DNA of 64,000 nucleotides from Xenophilus aerolatus (GCA_029968055.1 JASCNX010000001.1:930001-994000); one strand, 5' to 3'; positions 1-11,420 are shown, counted from the stretch's first letter. Numbers and translations are program-made. Notes: generated by a model not told the origin, from the letters alone.

Positions 1-337
1 AGTACACGCGGTCCAGCACCGTGGAGGCGAAGCCGTGCAGCAGGCGGTAGCCGTCGCCCCAGCCCGCGCGCGGCCCGACGGACCGCTCGAGGTAGCGCCG
101 GATGTGGCGGCGCTGCGTCGGTGCGAAGAGCAGGAAGTACAGCGTGATGGGATGCAGGATCAGCCGCGCCACCGGCCGGCCCAGGCGCAGCGCCACCCAG
201 CAGATGAAGCGCAGCGCGAGCATGTTGCTGCGCTCGGGCGCTTGCGCCCAGTCGGAGGGCGCCGTCGCGCTGGCGGCCGGCGGCGCCTCGGGCGGGCGCT
301 TCTCCACCGGTCCCACATCCTCCCCAACCACGCTCAT
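1..337 (-). CDS. LpxL/HtrB-like acyltransferase of the aryl polyene cluster (5' part only)
   Basis: The ATG is at 337 and overlaps the stop of the upstream ligase gene (ATGA, 334-337); the reading frame stays open to the window edge, so about 112 residues are present and the C-terminus is missing. After a Pro/Ala-rich N-terminal stretch it reads MLALRFICWVALRLGRPVAR and then a hydrophobic segment (HPITLYFLLFAP), followed by RRYLERSVG and LLHGFASTVLDRVY. This is the usual beginning of lysophospholipid/lipid A acyltransferase-like proteins found in aryl polyene clusters, where they are proposed to attach the pigment chain to a lipid. The HxxxxD motif would lie outside the window, so catalysis cannot be checked. 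The cluster assignment rests mainly on the neighbours. Confidence 0.75.
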   Translation of the reverse strand, partial: MSVVGEDVGPVEKRPPEAPPAASATAPSDWAQAPERSNMLALRFICWVALRLGRPVARLILHPITLYFLLFAPTQRRHIRRYLERSVGPRAGWGDGYRLLHGFASTVLDRVY

Positions 338-2040
338 GGGACGGCAGCTCCGGGGGTCCAGCGGCCGGTGGCCGCCACGGTGTCGCCGCAGCGGATGTCG
401 AAGCGCACGCCCCGCCCTGCCCCCTCGTCGGGCTGCAGGTCGAACACCAGCGTGCTGCCCGGCCTGACCGGCGCCAGGAACTTGGCCGCGGCCAGCACCG
501 GCGCATCGCCCAGGCGCCGGTGCAGCGCCGGCACCCGCTGCATCGCTTCCTGCAGCTCCGCCAGCAGCAGCGCGCCGGGCATCAGCGGCTGGCCCGGGAA
601 ATGGCCGGCGAAGCAGGGATGGTCGTCGGGCACCTCGTGCGTCAGTCGCACCGGCGCACCTTCGGCAGCCAGCTGCGCCAGCGCGAACTCGCGCAGCGCG
701 CGCACCGTGAGCTTGCCCGTGCCCTCGCGCGGCAGCGACGCCACGTGCACCACGCGGCGCGGCACGAAGACGGCTTCGATGCGATCGCGCAGCGCGGCCA
801 CGATGTCGTGGGCCTCCACGCCTGGCGCGACCACGAAGGCGATGGGACGCACCACGCCGTCGGCCACGTCGTCGGGCAGCCAGAAGGCGCCGTCCTGCAC
901 CCCGGCGACGCTGTTGAGGTGGTAGTTGAGGTGGCCCAGCGAGCTGCGCCGGCCCGCCACGTGGATCAGGTCGTTGGCGCGGCCGAAGAGCCGAAAGCGC
1001 CGTGCGTCCAGCAGTTCGAGCACGTCGGCCATCGGCGTCGGCTCGGGGACGAAATCGCCCTCGAACACGAAGCGCTCCACGCCGTCGGCGCCGGTACGGG
1101 CATGCACCTCGATGGCGCCGAAGGTCTCCCACACTTCGCTGCGGGTGGTGCGGCGCACCGCCACCTGGCCGGATTCGGTGCTGCCGTAGATCTCGAGCAG
1201 CACGCCGCCCGTTGCCTGCTCGGCCTGCTGGGCCAGTTGGGGCGACAGCGGTGCCGTGGCCGAGAGCAGCAGGTCCACCGGCGGCAGCGCCAGGCCCGAC
1301 TGCAGCAGCGTCTTCAGGTGGAAGGGCGTCGTCACCAGCGCGCGCGGGCGCGGCACCGATTCGAGCGCCTGCACGATGTCGGCCGGATAGAAGGGCCGGC
1401 CGCTCTCGAACGCGGCACCGCCGTGCAGCGCCAGCAGCAGGGTCGACTCCAGGCCGTAGCTGTGCTGCACCGGCACCGTGGCCACCAGCGTCAGGCCATG
1501 CAGCGAATCGAGGCCGAGCAGCGCGCACAGGCTCGGCACGGCCGCCTCGACGTCGCCGACCAGGGTGTCCCAGCGCTTGGCGTGCGGCTGCGGCACGCCG
1601 GTCGAGCCGGAGGTGAGCAGGCTCACGGCGTGCCGGGCGCCGTCGAAATGCGGCACGGCCCCGTCGTGCTCGCCCTCGCCCGCTTCTCGCGTGCACACCA
1701 CTGGCACATGCGGCAGGCCGGGCGTGTCGAGTGCCGGGTGGTCGGTCAGGATGAACGGCGTGGCGTGCGGCGCGCACACCCGCGCCAGGGTGTCGGGCCG
1801 CGCGTCGGGCGGTAGCAGGCTCGCATGGCCGCGCAGCAGCGCAGCACCCAGGCACACCGCGAAGGCATAGCGGTCGCCGCAGACATTGACGGCCGGGCCT
1901 TCGGCCGGCAGCACCGCCGCCTGCCGCGCCACGTCGGCCAGGAAGGTGCGGGCACTGACCGGCCGGCCCTGGTGCCAGGCCAGCGGCGCGTCCAGGTCGC
2001 GCTCGCCGAGCAGGGGAAGGGATGCCGTGCGCTGCGTCAT
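334..2040 (-). CDS. apeH: Aryl polyene AMP-ligase fused to a hotdog dehydratase (ApeH-ApeI type)
   Basis: A 568-aa protein starting at the ATG at 2040, which overlaps the apeG stop. Residues 1 to about 455 are an acyl/aryl-AMP ligase (ANL superfamily) with the ATP-binding motif LLTSGSTGVPQPHAKRW and the later LEIYGSTESGQ motif. It is expected to activate an aromatic acid starter for loading on the ACP. From about residue 466 a FabZ/hotdog-like domain follows, with DDHPCFAGHFPGQPLMPG, the HFPGxPxxPG active-site helix of 3-hydroxyacyl-ACP dehydratases. In characterised aryl polyene systems the ligase (ApeH) and dehydratase (ApeI) are separate genes; here they are one polypeptide. Translational overlaps on both sides indicate one operon with the ACP, COG4648 protein and acyltransferase. 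Domain calls are firm; the product chemistry is inferred. Confidence 0.85.
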   Translation of the reverse strand: MTQRTASLPLLGERDLDAPLAWHQGRPVSARTFLADVARQAAVLPAEGPAVNVCGDRYAFAVCLGAALLRGHASLLPPDARPDTLARVCAPHATPFILTDHPALDTPGLPHVPVVCTREAGEGEHDGAVPHFDGARHAVSLLTSGSTGVPQPHAKRWDTLVGDVEAAVPSLCALLGLDSLHGLTLVATVPVQHSYGLESTLLLALHGGAAFESGRPFYPADIVQALESVPRPRALVTTPFHLKTLLQSGLALPPVDLLLSATAPLSPQLAQQAEQATGGVLLEIYGSTESGQVAVRRTTRSEVWETFGAIEVHARTGADGVERFVFEGDFVPEPTPMADVLELLDARRFRLFGRANDLIHVAGRRSSLGHLNYHLNSVAGVQDGAFWLPDDVADGVVRPIAFVVAPGVEAHDIVAALRDRIEAVFVPRRVVHVASLPREGTGKLTVRALREFALAQLAAEGAPVRLTHEVPDDHPCFAGHFPGQPLMPGALLLAELQEAMQRVPALHRRLGDAPVLAAAKFLAPVRPGSTLVFDLQPDEGAGRGVRFDIRCGDTVAATGRWTPGAAVP

Positions 2041-2714
2041 TGCTTGGGAGCCGCCGGCCGCTCGGCCGGCACGTTGTTGTAGAAGGCACGCACCGCATCG
2101 ACCAGCCGTGTGCGCTCGAATTCGGGATGCAGGCGGTAGCGCAGCAGGTACTCGCCGATGAAGAGCGCGCCGACGCCGATCGGCGTCAGCACGTTCGAGA
2201 ACAGCGACCAGGTGGAAAAAGGCAACGCGGCATACACCACCAGCGACAGCACCGAGACGGCCGCGAAATACACCGCCCACACCCGGGTCACCGCAGCCGT
2301 GTAGGCACGGTGCGCCGGCGTCAACGGATGGATGCGCTGCGCGAACTGGCCGATGAGCGACAACCTGTCGGGCCGCAGCGTGCTGCCGAACCAGCCGCAC
2401 AGCAGCGCGTTGATGCCCACGTGCTGCAGCACGTACAGCCGGTTGGGATCGCCCGCCTCGCCGCGCCAGACCAGCACGCAGAACACGGCAGCCGCCAGCA
2501 GCACGGCCACCGCGCCCGGCCGCCCGAAGCGCCCTGCGGCCAGGCCCAGCCCGGACAGCCACAGCGGCCCGAGGAGAACCAGTACCGCCCATGGCTCGGC
2601 CGCGTGATAGACCATCATCCAGTGCGACAGGCCCGCATACGCGACCCCTGCGAGCAGCAGGAGCGCCAGACGCCATCCCGCCATCTCAGTCGCGCCCGGC
2701 GGCGCGAGGCGCAT
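2037..2714 (-). CDS. apeG: COG4648-type inner membrane protein (ApeG-like)
   Basis: A 225-aa integral membrane protein with at least six hydrophobic segments (for example LALLLLAGVAYAGLSHWMM, LVLLGPLWLSGLGLAAG, VWAVYFAAVSVLSLVVYA) and the motifs HVGINALLCGWFGSTLRP and SNVLTPIGVGALFIGEYLLR. These match the uncharacterised COG4648 family, which sits in aryl polyene and related pigment clusters between the ACPs and the AMP-ligase. No biochemical role is established; a part in membrane anchoring or export of the polyene is a guess. The start at 2714 is the first Met; a second Met, 10 residues later (MAGWRLAL), is an alternative. Confidence 0.8.
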   Translation of the reverse strand: MRLAPPGATEMAGWRLALLLLAGVAYAGLSHWMMVYHAAEPWAVLVLLGPLWLSGLGLAAGRFGRPGAVAVLLAAAVFCVLVWRGEAGDPNRLYVLQHVGINALLCGWFGSTLRPDRLSLIGQFAQRIHPLTPAHRAYTAAVTRVWAVYFAAVSVLSLVVYAALPFSTWSLFSNVLTPIGVGALFIGEYLLRYRLHPEFERTRLVDAVRAFYNNVPAERPAAPKQ

Positions 2715-2730
2715 GGCGACCGCTCATGCC

Positions 2731-3027
2731 TCAGGCCGTGGTGCGGTTCTGCTCGACGTGCGCGGCCAGGCTGCGCAGCGACTCGAAGATCTGCTTGTTG
2801 CGCTCGTCGTCCGAGCGCAGCTGGAAGCCGTAGCGGCGCGAGATTTCCAGCGCCACCTCGAGGATGTCGATGGAGTCCAGGCCCAGCCCGTCGCCGTACA
2901 GCGGAATGGTCGGGTCGATCGACTCCGGCGTCATTTCGAGGTTCAGCGCATTCACGAGCACCGCGGCCAGTTCGGCTTCGAGGGGCGATTGGGCGGAAGC
3001 GGATGCAGGGTTTGCGGCAGATGACAC
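2731..3027 (-). CDS. Acyl carrier protein of the aryl polyene cluster
   Basis: A 98-aa acyl carrier protein. The phosphopantetheine attachment serine lies in GLGLDSIDILEVALEISRRY, preceded by the acidic helix region typical of type II ACPs. It is the first gene of the minus-strand operon and reads straight into the COG4648 protein (16-bp gap). It should carry the growing polyene. Aryl polyene clusters normally have two ACPs (ApeE and ApeF) and I cannot tell which this one matches, so no symbol is given. The next gene upstream is an unrelated, divergent ATPase, so the second ACP is either elsewhere or absent. Confidence 0.88.
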   Translation of the reverse strand: MSSAANPASASAQSPLEAELAAVLVNALNLEMTPESIDPTIPLYGDGLGLDSIDILEVALEISRRYGFQLRSDDERNKQIFESLRSLAAHVEQNRTTA

Positions 3028-3124
3028 TCAGGACTCCGGGTCGTTGACTAATTCTCGAAAGGAGTCGAAATTATAGAAGGCGCCCTTGGATAGACTGGCC
3101 GTTTCCATTCGTCCGGAGCGCCCC

Positions 3125-4642
<1,518 letters not shown>

Positions 4643-4732
4643 GCATCGCCCCCACGCCGGCAGTCGCCATCTCCTCGATAGCCGCTCGCTCGAGCAGACC
4701 AACTCAGCCTCCCCCTGGCTTGAACTCCGCGC

Positions 4733-5374
4733 CTACCAGCGCAGAACGCGAGGGCCGATCAGTGCGCCTGCCGCCACCGGCACCGCCATCCCCAACACGT
4801 ACCACACCGCCAGGAACGGCGCCGTGAGCTCCGGGCAATGCAGCGCATACACAGCCGCGCCCGCTCCCGCGGCCAGTGCACCGGCGGCGGCACCTGCAGC
4901 GGCCGGCCGCGTGGGCGCCAGGCCCTGCAGCGCCAGGAGGGAGGCCACGAACATCGGGAAAGAAATGAGCGTGATGTTGAAGACGCAGGTGCGCCAGGTG
5001 CGCCCCATGAGGGCCGGCATGCGCGCGGTGTCGGGCATCGTCGCCCAGGCCACCGCGGCGAGCACCCAGACCGCGACCACGGGCAGTGCGATGCCGAGCC
5101 ATGCACGGCGCACCGGCACACCGGGGCGCGCCAGCCGCTGCACCATGACGTAGCCGGCCACGCCGATGCACGCGGGCATCAGCACCTTGACCCAGAACAT
5201 CGGCCAGAACATCGCCTGCACCAGGTCGCGGCGCATGCCGTAATCGGCCTGCATGATGGCCAGTGCCACGGGCAGGCTCAGGCCCAGCGCCCACCACAGC
5301 CGGCGACTCACCGCGCGACGCGGGACGGGGTCGGCCCCGGCGGCGAGCATGGCCACGAGGTCGTCGGTCTTCAT
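4733..5374 (-). CDS. nrsF: NrsF-type (DUF1109) membrane anti-sigma factor
   Basis: A 213-aa protein with six predicted membrane segments (for example [57 protein letters not shown]). The two cysteines Cys130 (WRTCVFN) and Cys180 (ALHCPEL) fall where Caulobacter NrsF has its conserved redox/metal-sensing pair (about 131 and 181). In that system NrsF holds sigmaF inactive until metal or oxidative stress modifies the cysteines. The gene overlaps the sigma factor stop by ATGA, so the two are co-translated. Assignment to DUF1109/NrsF is strong; the signal it senses here is inferred. Confidence 0.9.
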   Translation of the reverse strand: MKTDDLVAMLAAGADPVPRRAVSRRLWWALGLSLPVALAIMQADYGMRRDLVQAMFWPMFWVKVLMPACIGVAGYVMVQRLARPGVPVRRAWLGIALPVVAVWVLAAVAWATMPDTARMPALMGRTWRTCVFNITLISFPMFVASLLALQGLAPTRPAAAGAAAGALAAGAGAAVYALHCPELTAPFLAVWYVLGMAVPVAAGALIGPRVLRW

Positions 5375-5919
5375 GCCGCGTCCTTGCGCATGCGCGCCGC
5401 CAGCGCCTTCAGGCCGCGGTGGATGCCGACCTTCACGGCCGATTCCGACATGCCCGTGAGTTTTGCGGTCTCCGCGACCGACAGGCCCTGCAGCTTGACA
5501 TGGACGATCGGCAGCCGATGCCGGTCGGGCAGTTCGGCCAGCAGGCCCTGGACATCGCGCCGCGCGTCGCTGGCCTCGGTGGCCGAATCGGCGAAGAGTT
5601 CCATCTCGTCATCCAGCGGGTCGTGCAGCGCCTCGCGCACCGACTTCGCGCGCAGCAGGTCGATGAGCTTGTAGCGCGCGATCGCATGCGCCCAGGCCGT
5701 CAGCGGCTGGTCGCTCTGGTAGGTGTGGCGCTGGTTGTGCATGGCGAGCAGGCATTCCTGGACGAGGTCTTCCACATCATCGGGCCAGCCGAACAGGCGC
5801 CTGGCGAGGAAGGCGCGCAGATGGCGCGCCATCTGCTGCAGGCACTCGCGGTAGGCGACGGCATCTCCCTGGAGTCCACGCACGAACAGGCCACGCAACT
5901 GCGTCTCGACCTCGCTCAT
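5371..5919 (-). CDS. sigF: ECF sigma factor, sigmaF type
   Basis: A 182-aa ECF sigma factor. Region 2 contains [20 protein letters not shown] and [20 protein letters not shown]; region 4 contains [20 protein letters not shown] and the helix-turn-helix [19 protein letters not shown]. The start at 5919 (MSEVETQL) is preferred; an ATG 33 bases upstream (5952) would sit inside the proposed -10/transcription start region. It is paired with a DUF1109 anti-sigma and faces a bufferin operon, the same arrangement of functions as Caulobacter sigF. A sigmaF-like promoter directly upstream suggests autoregulation. Confidence 0.9.
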   Translation of the reverse strand: MSEVETQLRGLFVRGLQGDAVAYRECLQQMARHLRAFLARRLFGWPDDVEDLVQECLLAMHNQRHTYQSDQPLTAWAHAIARYKLIDLLRAKSVREALHDPLDDEMELFADSATEASDARRDVQGLLAELPDRHRLPIVHVKLQGLSVAETAKLTGMSESAVKVGIHRGLKALAARMRKDAA

Positions 5920-5942
5920 CGGGGACTGGCTTGTAAGTGTTG

Positions 5943-5968
5943 TTCGTGGCATGGCACCGACGGGTTAC
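5943..5968 (-). promoter_or_regulatory. SigmaF-like promoter of sigF-nrsF
   Basis: Read on the minus strand this is GTAACC, 16 bases, CGAA. As I recall, that is the consensus reported for Caulobacter sigmaF promoters (GTAACC-N16-CGAA). The -35 element is at 5968-5963 and the -10 element at 5946-5943, leaving a short 5' leader before the sigF ATG at 5919. It implies positive autoregulation. Confidence 0.7.
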
Positions 5969-6011
5969 AGCGGCCGCGCTGGAATTTTTTGGCGCGATTG
6001 TGCCCGGCGCT

Positions 6012-6038
6012 GTAACCCGGCCCGCGCCGGGGCCCGAA
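6012..6038 (+). promoter_or_regulatory. SigmaF-like promoter of the bufferin operon
   Basis: On the plus strand GTAACC (6012-6017) is followed after 17 bases by CGAA (6035-6038), 69 bases before the bufA ATG. The -35 and -10 elements are the same as in the divergent sigF promoter, with a one-base-longer spacer. The pair makes bufABCD a predicted direct target of the adjacent ECF sigma factor. Confidence 0.7.
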
Positions 6039-6106
6039 CTAGGGAGGACCGCGCCGGCCGGCAGGTTCTTCGATCCCTTCGTTATCAACGCTCTCAAGGA
6101 GTTCCC

Positions 6107-6394
6107 ATGACCCAACGCAGCCTCGCCATCACCACCCTCGCCCTCGCCGCCCTCGCCAGCGGTGCCGCCATGGCCCAGGACAAGCCCATGGCCGACAAGA
6201 TGGCCAGCATGGAGAAGTGCTACGGCGTCTCCATGGCCGGCAAGAACGACTGCGCCGCCGGCCCCGGCACGACCTGCGCCGGCACCTCGAAGACCGACTA
6301 CCAGGGCAATGCCTGGAAGAACGTCCCCACCGGCACCTGCACGACCATGAAGACGCCCAAGGGCACGGGCTCGCTGACGCCGATCAAGTCCTGA
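6107..6394 (+). CDS. bufA: Bufferin precursor (DUF2282, BufA1-like)
   Basis: A 95-aa precursor with a Sec signal peptide (residues 1-23, ending GAAMA before QDKP) and a core carrying four cysteines: Cys38 (EKCYGV), Cys49 (KNDCAAG), Cys57 (TTCAGT) and Cys78 (GTCTTM). This Cys pattern and the AGKNDCAAG and CAGTSK motifs are those of DUF2282/bufferins: RiPP metallophores whose cysteines are post-translationally modified by the MNIO enzyme and which protect against copper. A strong Shine-Dalgarno sequence AAGGAG (6096-6101) lies 5 bases before the ATG. It is the first gene of bufABCD. Family assignment is strong; the metal and the exact modification in this organism are inferred. Confidence 0.92.
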   Translation: MTQRSLAITTLALAALASGAAMAQDKPMADKMASMEKCYGVSMAGKNDCAAGPGTTCAGTSKTDYQGNAWKNVPTGTCTTMKTPKGTGSLTPIKS

Positions 6395-6411
6395 TCGCCC
6401 CGGAGTCCGCC

Positions 6412-7254
6412 ATGTCCGCGCCGTTGACCGCCGGCCTGGGCCTCAAGCCCGAGCACTTCGACGCCGCGCTCGCCGAGCGCGCGCCGGGACTCTGGTTCGA
6501 GGTCCATCCGGAGAACTACAGCGTGGCGGGCGGACCGCGCCTGGCCTGGCTGGAGGCGATCCGCCGCCAGCATCCGCTGTCGCTGCATGGCGTGTCGCTC
6601 TCGCTCGCGGGCGAGGCACCGCCCGATGCACTTCAGCTGCAACGGCTCGCTGCGCTGGTTCGGCGCTTCGAGCCCGCGCTGGTGTCGGAGCACCTGGCCT
6701 GGTCGCGCTTCGAGGGCGCCTACCTGCCCGACCTGCTGCCCTGCCCGCGCAGCCATGCGCTGCTGCGGCGCCTGGTCGACCACGTCGATCAGGTCCAGCA
6801 GGCACTCGGGCGGCGCATCGCCATCGAGAACCCCTCGCACTATCTGCACCTGCCCGGCCACGACTGGGAAGAGACCGACTTCCTGCGCGAGCTGGTGCGT
6901 CGCAGCGGCTGTGGGCTGCTGCTGGACATCAACAACGTGCACGTCTCGGCGCGCAACCTCGGCTTCGATGCCGCGGACTACCTCGATCGCTTTCCGGCCG
7001 ACGCCGTGATGGAGATCCACCTGGCCGGCCACACGGCCGACCCGGTGCATGGCGAGACGCTGCTGATCGACTCGCACGACGCGCCGGTGGCGCCGGCGGT
7101 GTGGTCGCTCTATGCCCGCTTCGTCGAACGCGCCGGGCCGCGGCCGACGCTGGTCGAGCGCGATGGCAATGTGCCCGCCTTCGACGAACTCATGGCCGAG
7201 CGCGAGCATGCCGCCGCGGTCGCCGAAGGCCTGGCCGCGGACACCCCGGCATGA
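6412..7254 (+). CDS. bufB: DUF692 MNIO enzyme modifying the bufferin (BufB)
   Basis: A 280-aa TIM-barrel protein of the DUF692/MNIO family (multinuclear non-haem iron-dependent oxidases). Metal-ligand motifs are visible in order: [63 protein letters not shown] and LVERDGNVP. In bufferin biosynthesis this enzyme, with its partner, converts precursor cysteines into oxidised heterocycles (thiooxazoles). The start at 6412 ([12 protein letters not shown]) is where family similarity begins, 17 bases after bufA. The stop overlaps bufC (ATGA), as expected for an enzyme/partner pair. Confidence 0.93.
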   Translation: MSAPLTAGLGLKPEHFDAALAERAPGLWFEVHPENYSVAGGPRLAWLEAIRRQHPLSLHGVSLSLAGEAPPDALQLQRLAALVRRFEPALVSEHLAWSRFEGAYLPDLLPCPRSHALLRRLVDHVDQVQQALGRRIAIENPSHYLHLPGHDWEETDFLRELVRRSGCGLLLDINNVHVSARNLGFDAADYLDRFPADAVMEIHLAGHTADPVHGETLLIDSHDAPVAPAVWSLYARFVERAGPRPTLVERDGNVPAFDELMAEREHAAAVAEGLAADTPA

Positions 7255-8024
7255 CGGCCCTTCGCTGCTTCGAGCAGGCGTTCGTCGGCGCGTTGTTCGC
7301 CGACGAGGCGCATGGCGCCCATGCATCCGGCTGGGCCGCGCAGCCCGGCTTCGCGGTCTATCGCAACACCGTCCACAAGGGCTGCATCGACGCGCTGGAA
7401 GCCAACTTCCCTGCCGTCGCGCGGCTGGTCGGCCGCGACTGGCTGCGCGCGGCCGCCGCCCGGCACCTGGCCGAGCACCCGCCGCGCGACCCGTGCCTGC
7501 TGCACTACGGCGAAGGCTTCGCCGAGACACTGGCCGAACTGGCCGGCGACGATCTGCCCTACCTGGCCGGCGTCGCGACAATCGACCGCCTGTGGACCGC
7601 ATCGCACACGGCCGCCGACGCGCCCGTGCTGCCGCACGACGCATTGGCCGCCCTGCCGCCCGAGGCGCTGGCCGCCCTGCCCCTGACACCGCACCCGGCC
7701 ACGCGGTGGCATGCGTCCGAGGCCCTGCCGCTGCACAGCATCTGGTCGGCCAACCGCAGCGGCGAGGCGGCCGCGCTGGCAGCGCTCGCGACCCTCGAGT
7801 GGGCCGGCGAAGGCACGCTGCTCACACGGCCGGTGGCCGAGGTGATCTGGCAGCCGCTGCCCGTGGGCGGCTGCGTCTTCCTCGACGCCTGCGCACGCGG
7901 CGAGCGGCTGGACGCTGCCGCCGCGGCGGCACTCGACGCCCGCCCCGACACCGACCTCGCCGCCCTGCTCGCGCAGCTGCTGCAGGCCGGCACCTTCACC
8001 ACTTCAACAGGGAGCCCACCATGA
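7251..8024 (+). CDS. bufC: DUF2063 partner protein of the MNIO enzyme (BufC)
   Basis: A 257-aa protein. The N-terminal DUF2063 domain shows [53 protein letters not shown] and [14 protein letters not shown]; the Ala-rich C-terminal part is less conserved. DUF2063 proteins, once annotated as putative DNA-binding, are the obligate partners of DUF692 enzymes and are thought to bring the precursor peptide to them. The ATG at 7251 overlaps the bufB stop and its own stop overlaps bufD (ATGA), so the three are translationally coupled. Confidence 0.9.
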   Translation: MTALRCFEQAFVGALFADEAHGAHASGWAAQPGFAVYRNTVHKGCIDALEANFPAVARLVGRDWLRAAAARHLAEHPPRDPCLLHYGEGFAETLAELAGDDLPYLAGVATIDRLWTASHTAADAPVLPHDALAALPPEALAALPLTPHPATRWHASEALPLHSIWSANRSGEAAALAALATLEWAGEGTLLTRPVAEVIWQPLPVGGCVFLDACARGERLDAAAAAALDARPDTDLAALLAQLLQAGTFTTSTGSPP

Positions 8025-8476
8025 AATCCGCCACCACCACTCCCCCGTCCGGCGCCTTGGAGCGCGTCACCGAGCGCCTCGGCGCGCTGGTGCCGCACGA
8101 CCTGCTCGCGCTGGTCGACCGCGTCGCCATCGGCGCCATCTTCTGGCTCTCTGGCCGTACCAAGGTCGATGGTTGGCTGCACGTCACCGACGGCGCGGTC
8201 GAGCTGTTCCGCACCGAATACCACCTGCCGCTGCTGCCCCCTGAGATCGCCGCGCATCTGGCCGCCTACGCCGAGCACGCCTTTCCGATCCTGCTGGTGC
8301 TGGGCCTGTTCACGCGCTTCGCAGCGCTCGCGCTGCTGGGCATGACGGTGGTAATCCAGGTCTTCGTGTACCCCGACGCCTGGCCGACCCACCTCTCGTG
8401 GGCCGGGTTGCTGCTGTACCTGGTCGGGCGCGGCGGCGGCCGGCTGTCGATGGACCGGCTGCTGCGCATCGGCTGA
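8021..8476 (+). CDS. bufD: DoxX-family membrane protein (BufD)
   Basis: A 151-aa DoxX-like protein with about four hydrophobic segments: LVDRVAIGAIFWLSGRTKVD, AYAEHAFPILLVLGLFTRFA, LALLGMTVVIQVFVYPDAWP and SWAGLLLYLVGRGGGRLSMD. DoxX proteins commonly close DUF2282-DUF692-DUF2063 operons (BufD); their role there is unknown, with redox or metal handling at the membrane proposed. The start at 8021 overlaps the bufC stop. The frame is open far upstream but has no family similarity there. Confidence 0.88.
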   Translation: MKSATTTPPSGALERVTERLGALVPHDLLALVDRVAIGAIFWLSGRTKVDGWLHVTDGAVELFRTEYHLPLLPPEIAAHLAAYAEHAFPILLVLGLFTRFAALALLGMTVVIQVFVYPDAWPTHLSWAGLLLYLVGRGGGRLSMDRLLRIG

Positions 8477-8540
8477 TCGCCACGCCCGTGACGGCTTCGG
8501 CCCCGGTGCCCGCCGGGCGCGCGCTGCAGGCCGGTCGCGT

Positions 8541-8561
8541 CCCGGGCAGCGGGTGCCCGGG
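8541..8561. other. Perfect 8-bp hairpin between bufD and the URC operon
   Basis: CCCGGGCA, a 5-base loop (GCGGG), then TGCCCGGG. It lies 64 bases after the bufD stop without a T-tract, so a canonical Rho-independent terminator is unlikely. It could be a terminator stem of the Rho-dependent kind or an operator near the next promoter. Confidence 0.35.
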
Positions 8562-8603
8562 GGCGCCCCTCGGTCGCCTACGCCGAAAGGCGAAAAGGGC
8601 GGC

Positions 8604-8632
8604 TTGCCAGCCCCGGGGGCACTCGCTACATT
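8604..8632 (+). promoter_or_regulatory. Candidate sigma70 promoter of the URC operon
   Basis: TTGCCA (8604-8609), 17 bases, TACATT (8627-8632). Five of six and four of six bases match the -35 and -10 consensus with ideal spacing. It ends 20 bases before the first URC gene ATG. Confidence 0.45.
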
Positions 8633-8652
8633 GTGTTTTTTGAGGGCCTGCA

Positions 8653-10013
<1,361 letters not shown>

Positions 10014-10017
<4 letters not shown>

Positions 10018-11420
10018 GCACCGAGAACTACGGCATCGACCCCGACCGCCCCACGCACAACCTGGCGGTGCGCTCCGCCGCACCCGACGGCCAGGTCGAC
10101 CCGGCCGTCGAGTTCGTGCCCGATGCCCACCGGCCGGCCGCGGCCGCCGCCTACCTGCGCACCACCGGCGCCATCCGCACGCGTGCGGCCGCCCTGCTCG
10201 CACGCGCCCGGCGCGGCGAGTCGGCGTGGTTCCGCGTCGGCGATGCCAACGCGCTCGAAGACGCGGCCCGCGAGGTGGCCGAGGTCACGCGCGACCGCTA
10301 CGACTGGGGCCCCATTCCGTACCACAGCCGCTGGCGCCATTTCGAGGCCGGCGGCGTCGACCGCCTCGCGCAGCTCGACGCCCTGCTCGAAGGCGCCACG
10401 CCGCGCGAGCGGGCCAGGGCGCACATCGACCTGGTGGTGGTCAGCGTGCTGCTGGATGCCGGTGCCGGCCCCGACTGGCACTACACCGAGTCCGCCAGCG
10501 GCCAGCGCTTCTCGCGCTCCGAAGGCCTGGGCGTGGCCAGCTTCCATGCCTTCACGAGCGGGCTGTTCTCCTCCGACCCCGAACGGCCGCTGCAGGCCGA
10601 CGCGGCGGGCCTGCGCGCCTTGGTGGGCGACCGGCTGGCGCAGGCCTTCCAGGCCAGCGAGGCCAACCCGCTGGTGGGCCTGACCGGCCGCACCATCCTG
10701 CTGCGGCGGCTGGGCGAGGTGCTGTCGGAACAGCCCGAGGTCTTCGGCACCACGGTGCAGCGCCCGGGCGGCCTGTTCGACATGCTGGTCTCGCCCGACG
10801 GCGCCGCCGTCCCGCCCACGGCCGACATCCAGGCGCATGCCATCCTCACGCAGTTGCTGATGTCGCTGTCGTCGATCTGGCCGGCGGCCAACCGCGTCGA
10901 CAGCCTGGCGGCCGACGGGAGCGACGTGCTGCCCGGCGGCGGCGATCCGGCCCTCGCGCTGGGCGACTGCTGGCGCCACAGCGCCGTGCAGGGCCCGGGC
11001 CTGACCAACGGCTGGATGCCCTTCCACAAGCTCTCGCAGTGGCTCACCTACTCGCTCATCGAACCCTTCGAATGGGCCGGGGTGCAGGTGCGCGGCCTGG
11101 ACCGCCTCACGGCCCTGCCCGAATACCGCAACGGCGGCCTGCTGCTCGACAGCGGCGTGCTGGTGCCGCAGGACCCGGCGGCCCTCGACAAGACCTGGCG
11201 CGTGGGCGACGAGTTCATCGTCGAGTGGCGCGCCCTGACCGTGGCGCTGCTCGACGAGCTGGCGCCGCTGGTGCGCAAGAACCTGCAGAAGGACGAGGCC
11301 GAGATGCCCCTGGCCTGCGTGCTCGAAGGCGGCACCTGGGCCGCGGGCCGGGCGCTGGCCCAGCGCTTGCGTGGGGGTACGCCGCCCCTGAAGATCGAAA
11401 GCGACGGCACCGTGTTCTGA
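10014..11420 (+). CDS. DUF1688 / URC4-like uracil catabolism protein
   Basis: A 468-aa DUF1688 protein; conserved-looking blocks are [64 protein letters not shown] and [23 protein letters not shown]4 is required for growth on uracil in the yeast pathway, but its reaction is not settled as far as I know. The ATG overlaps the URC1 stop (ATGA), so the two proteins are made together. Soluble, no signal peptide. Confidence 0.88.

Noticed and set aside
35-925. Plus-strand frame at the left edge
   Set aside because: It overlaps the acyltransferase and ligase genes in antisense; no motif and Arg/Ser-rich shadow composition.
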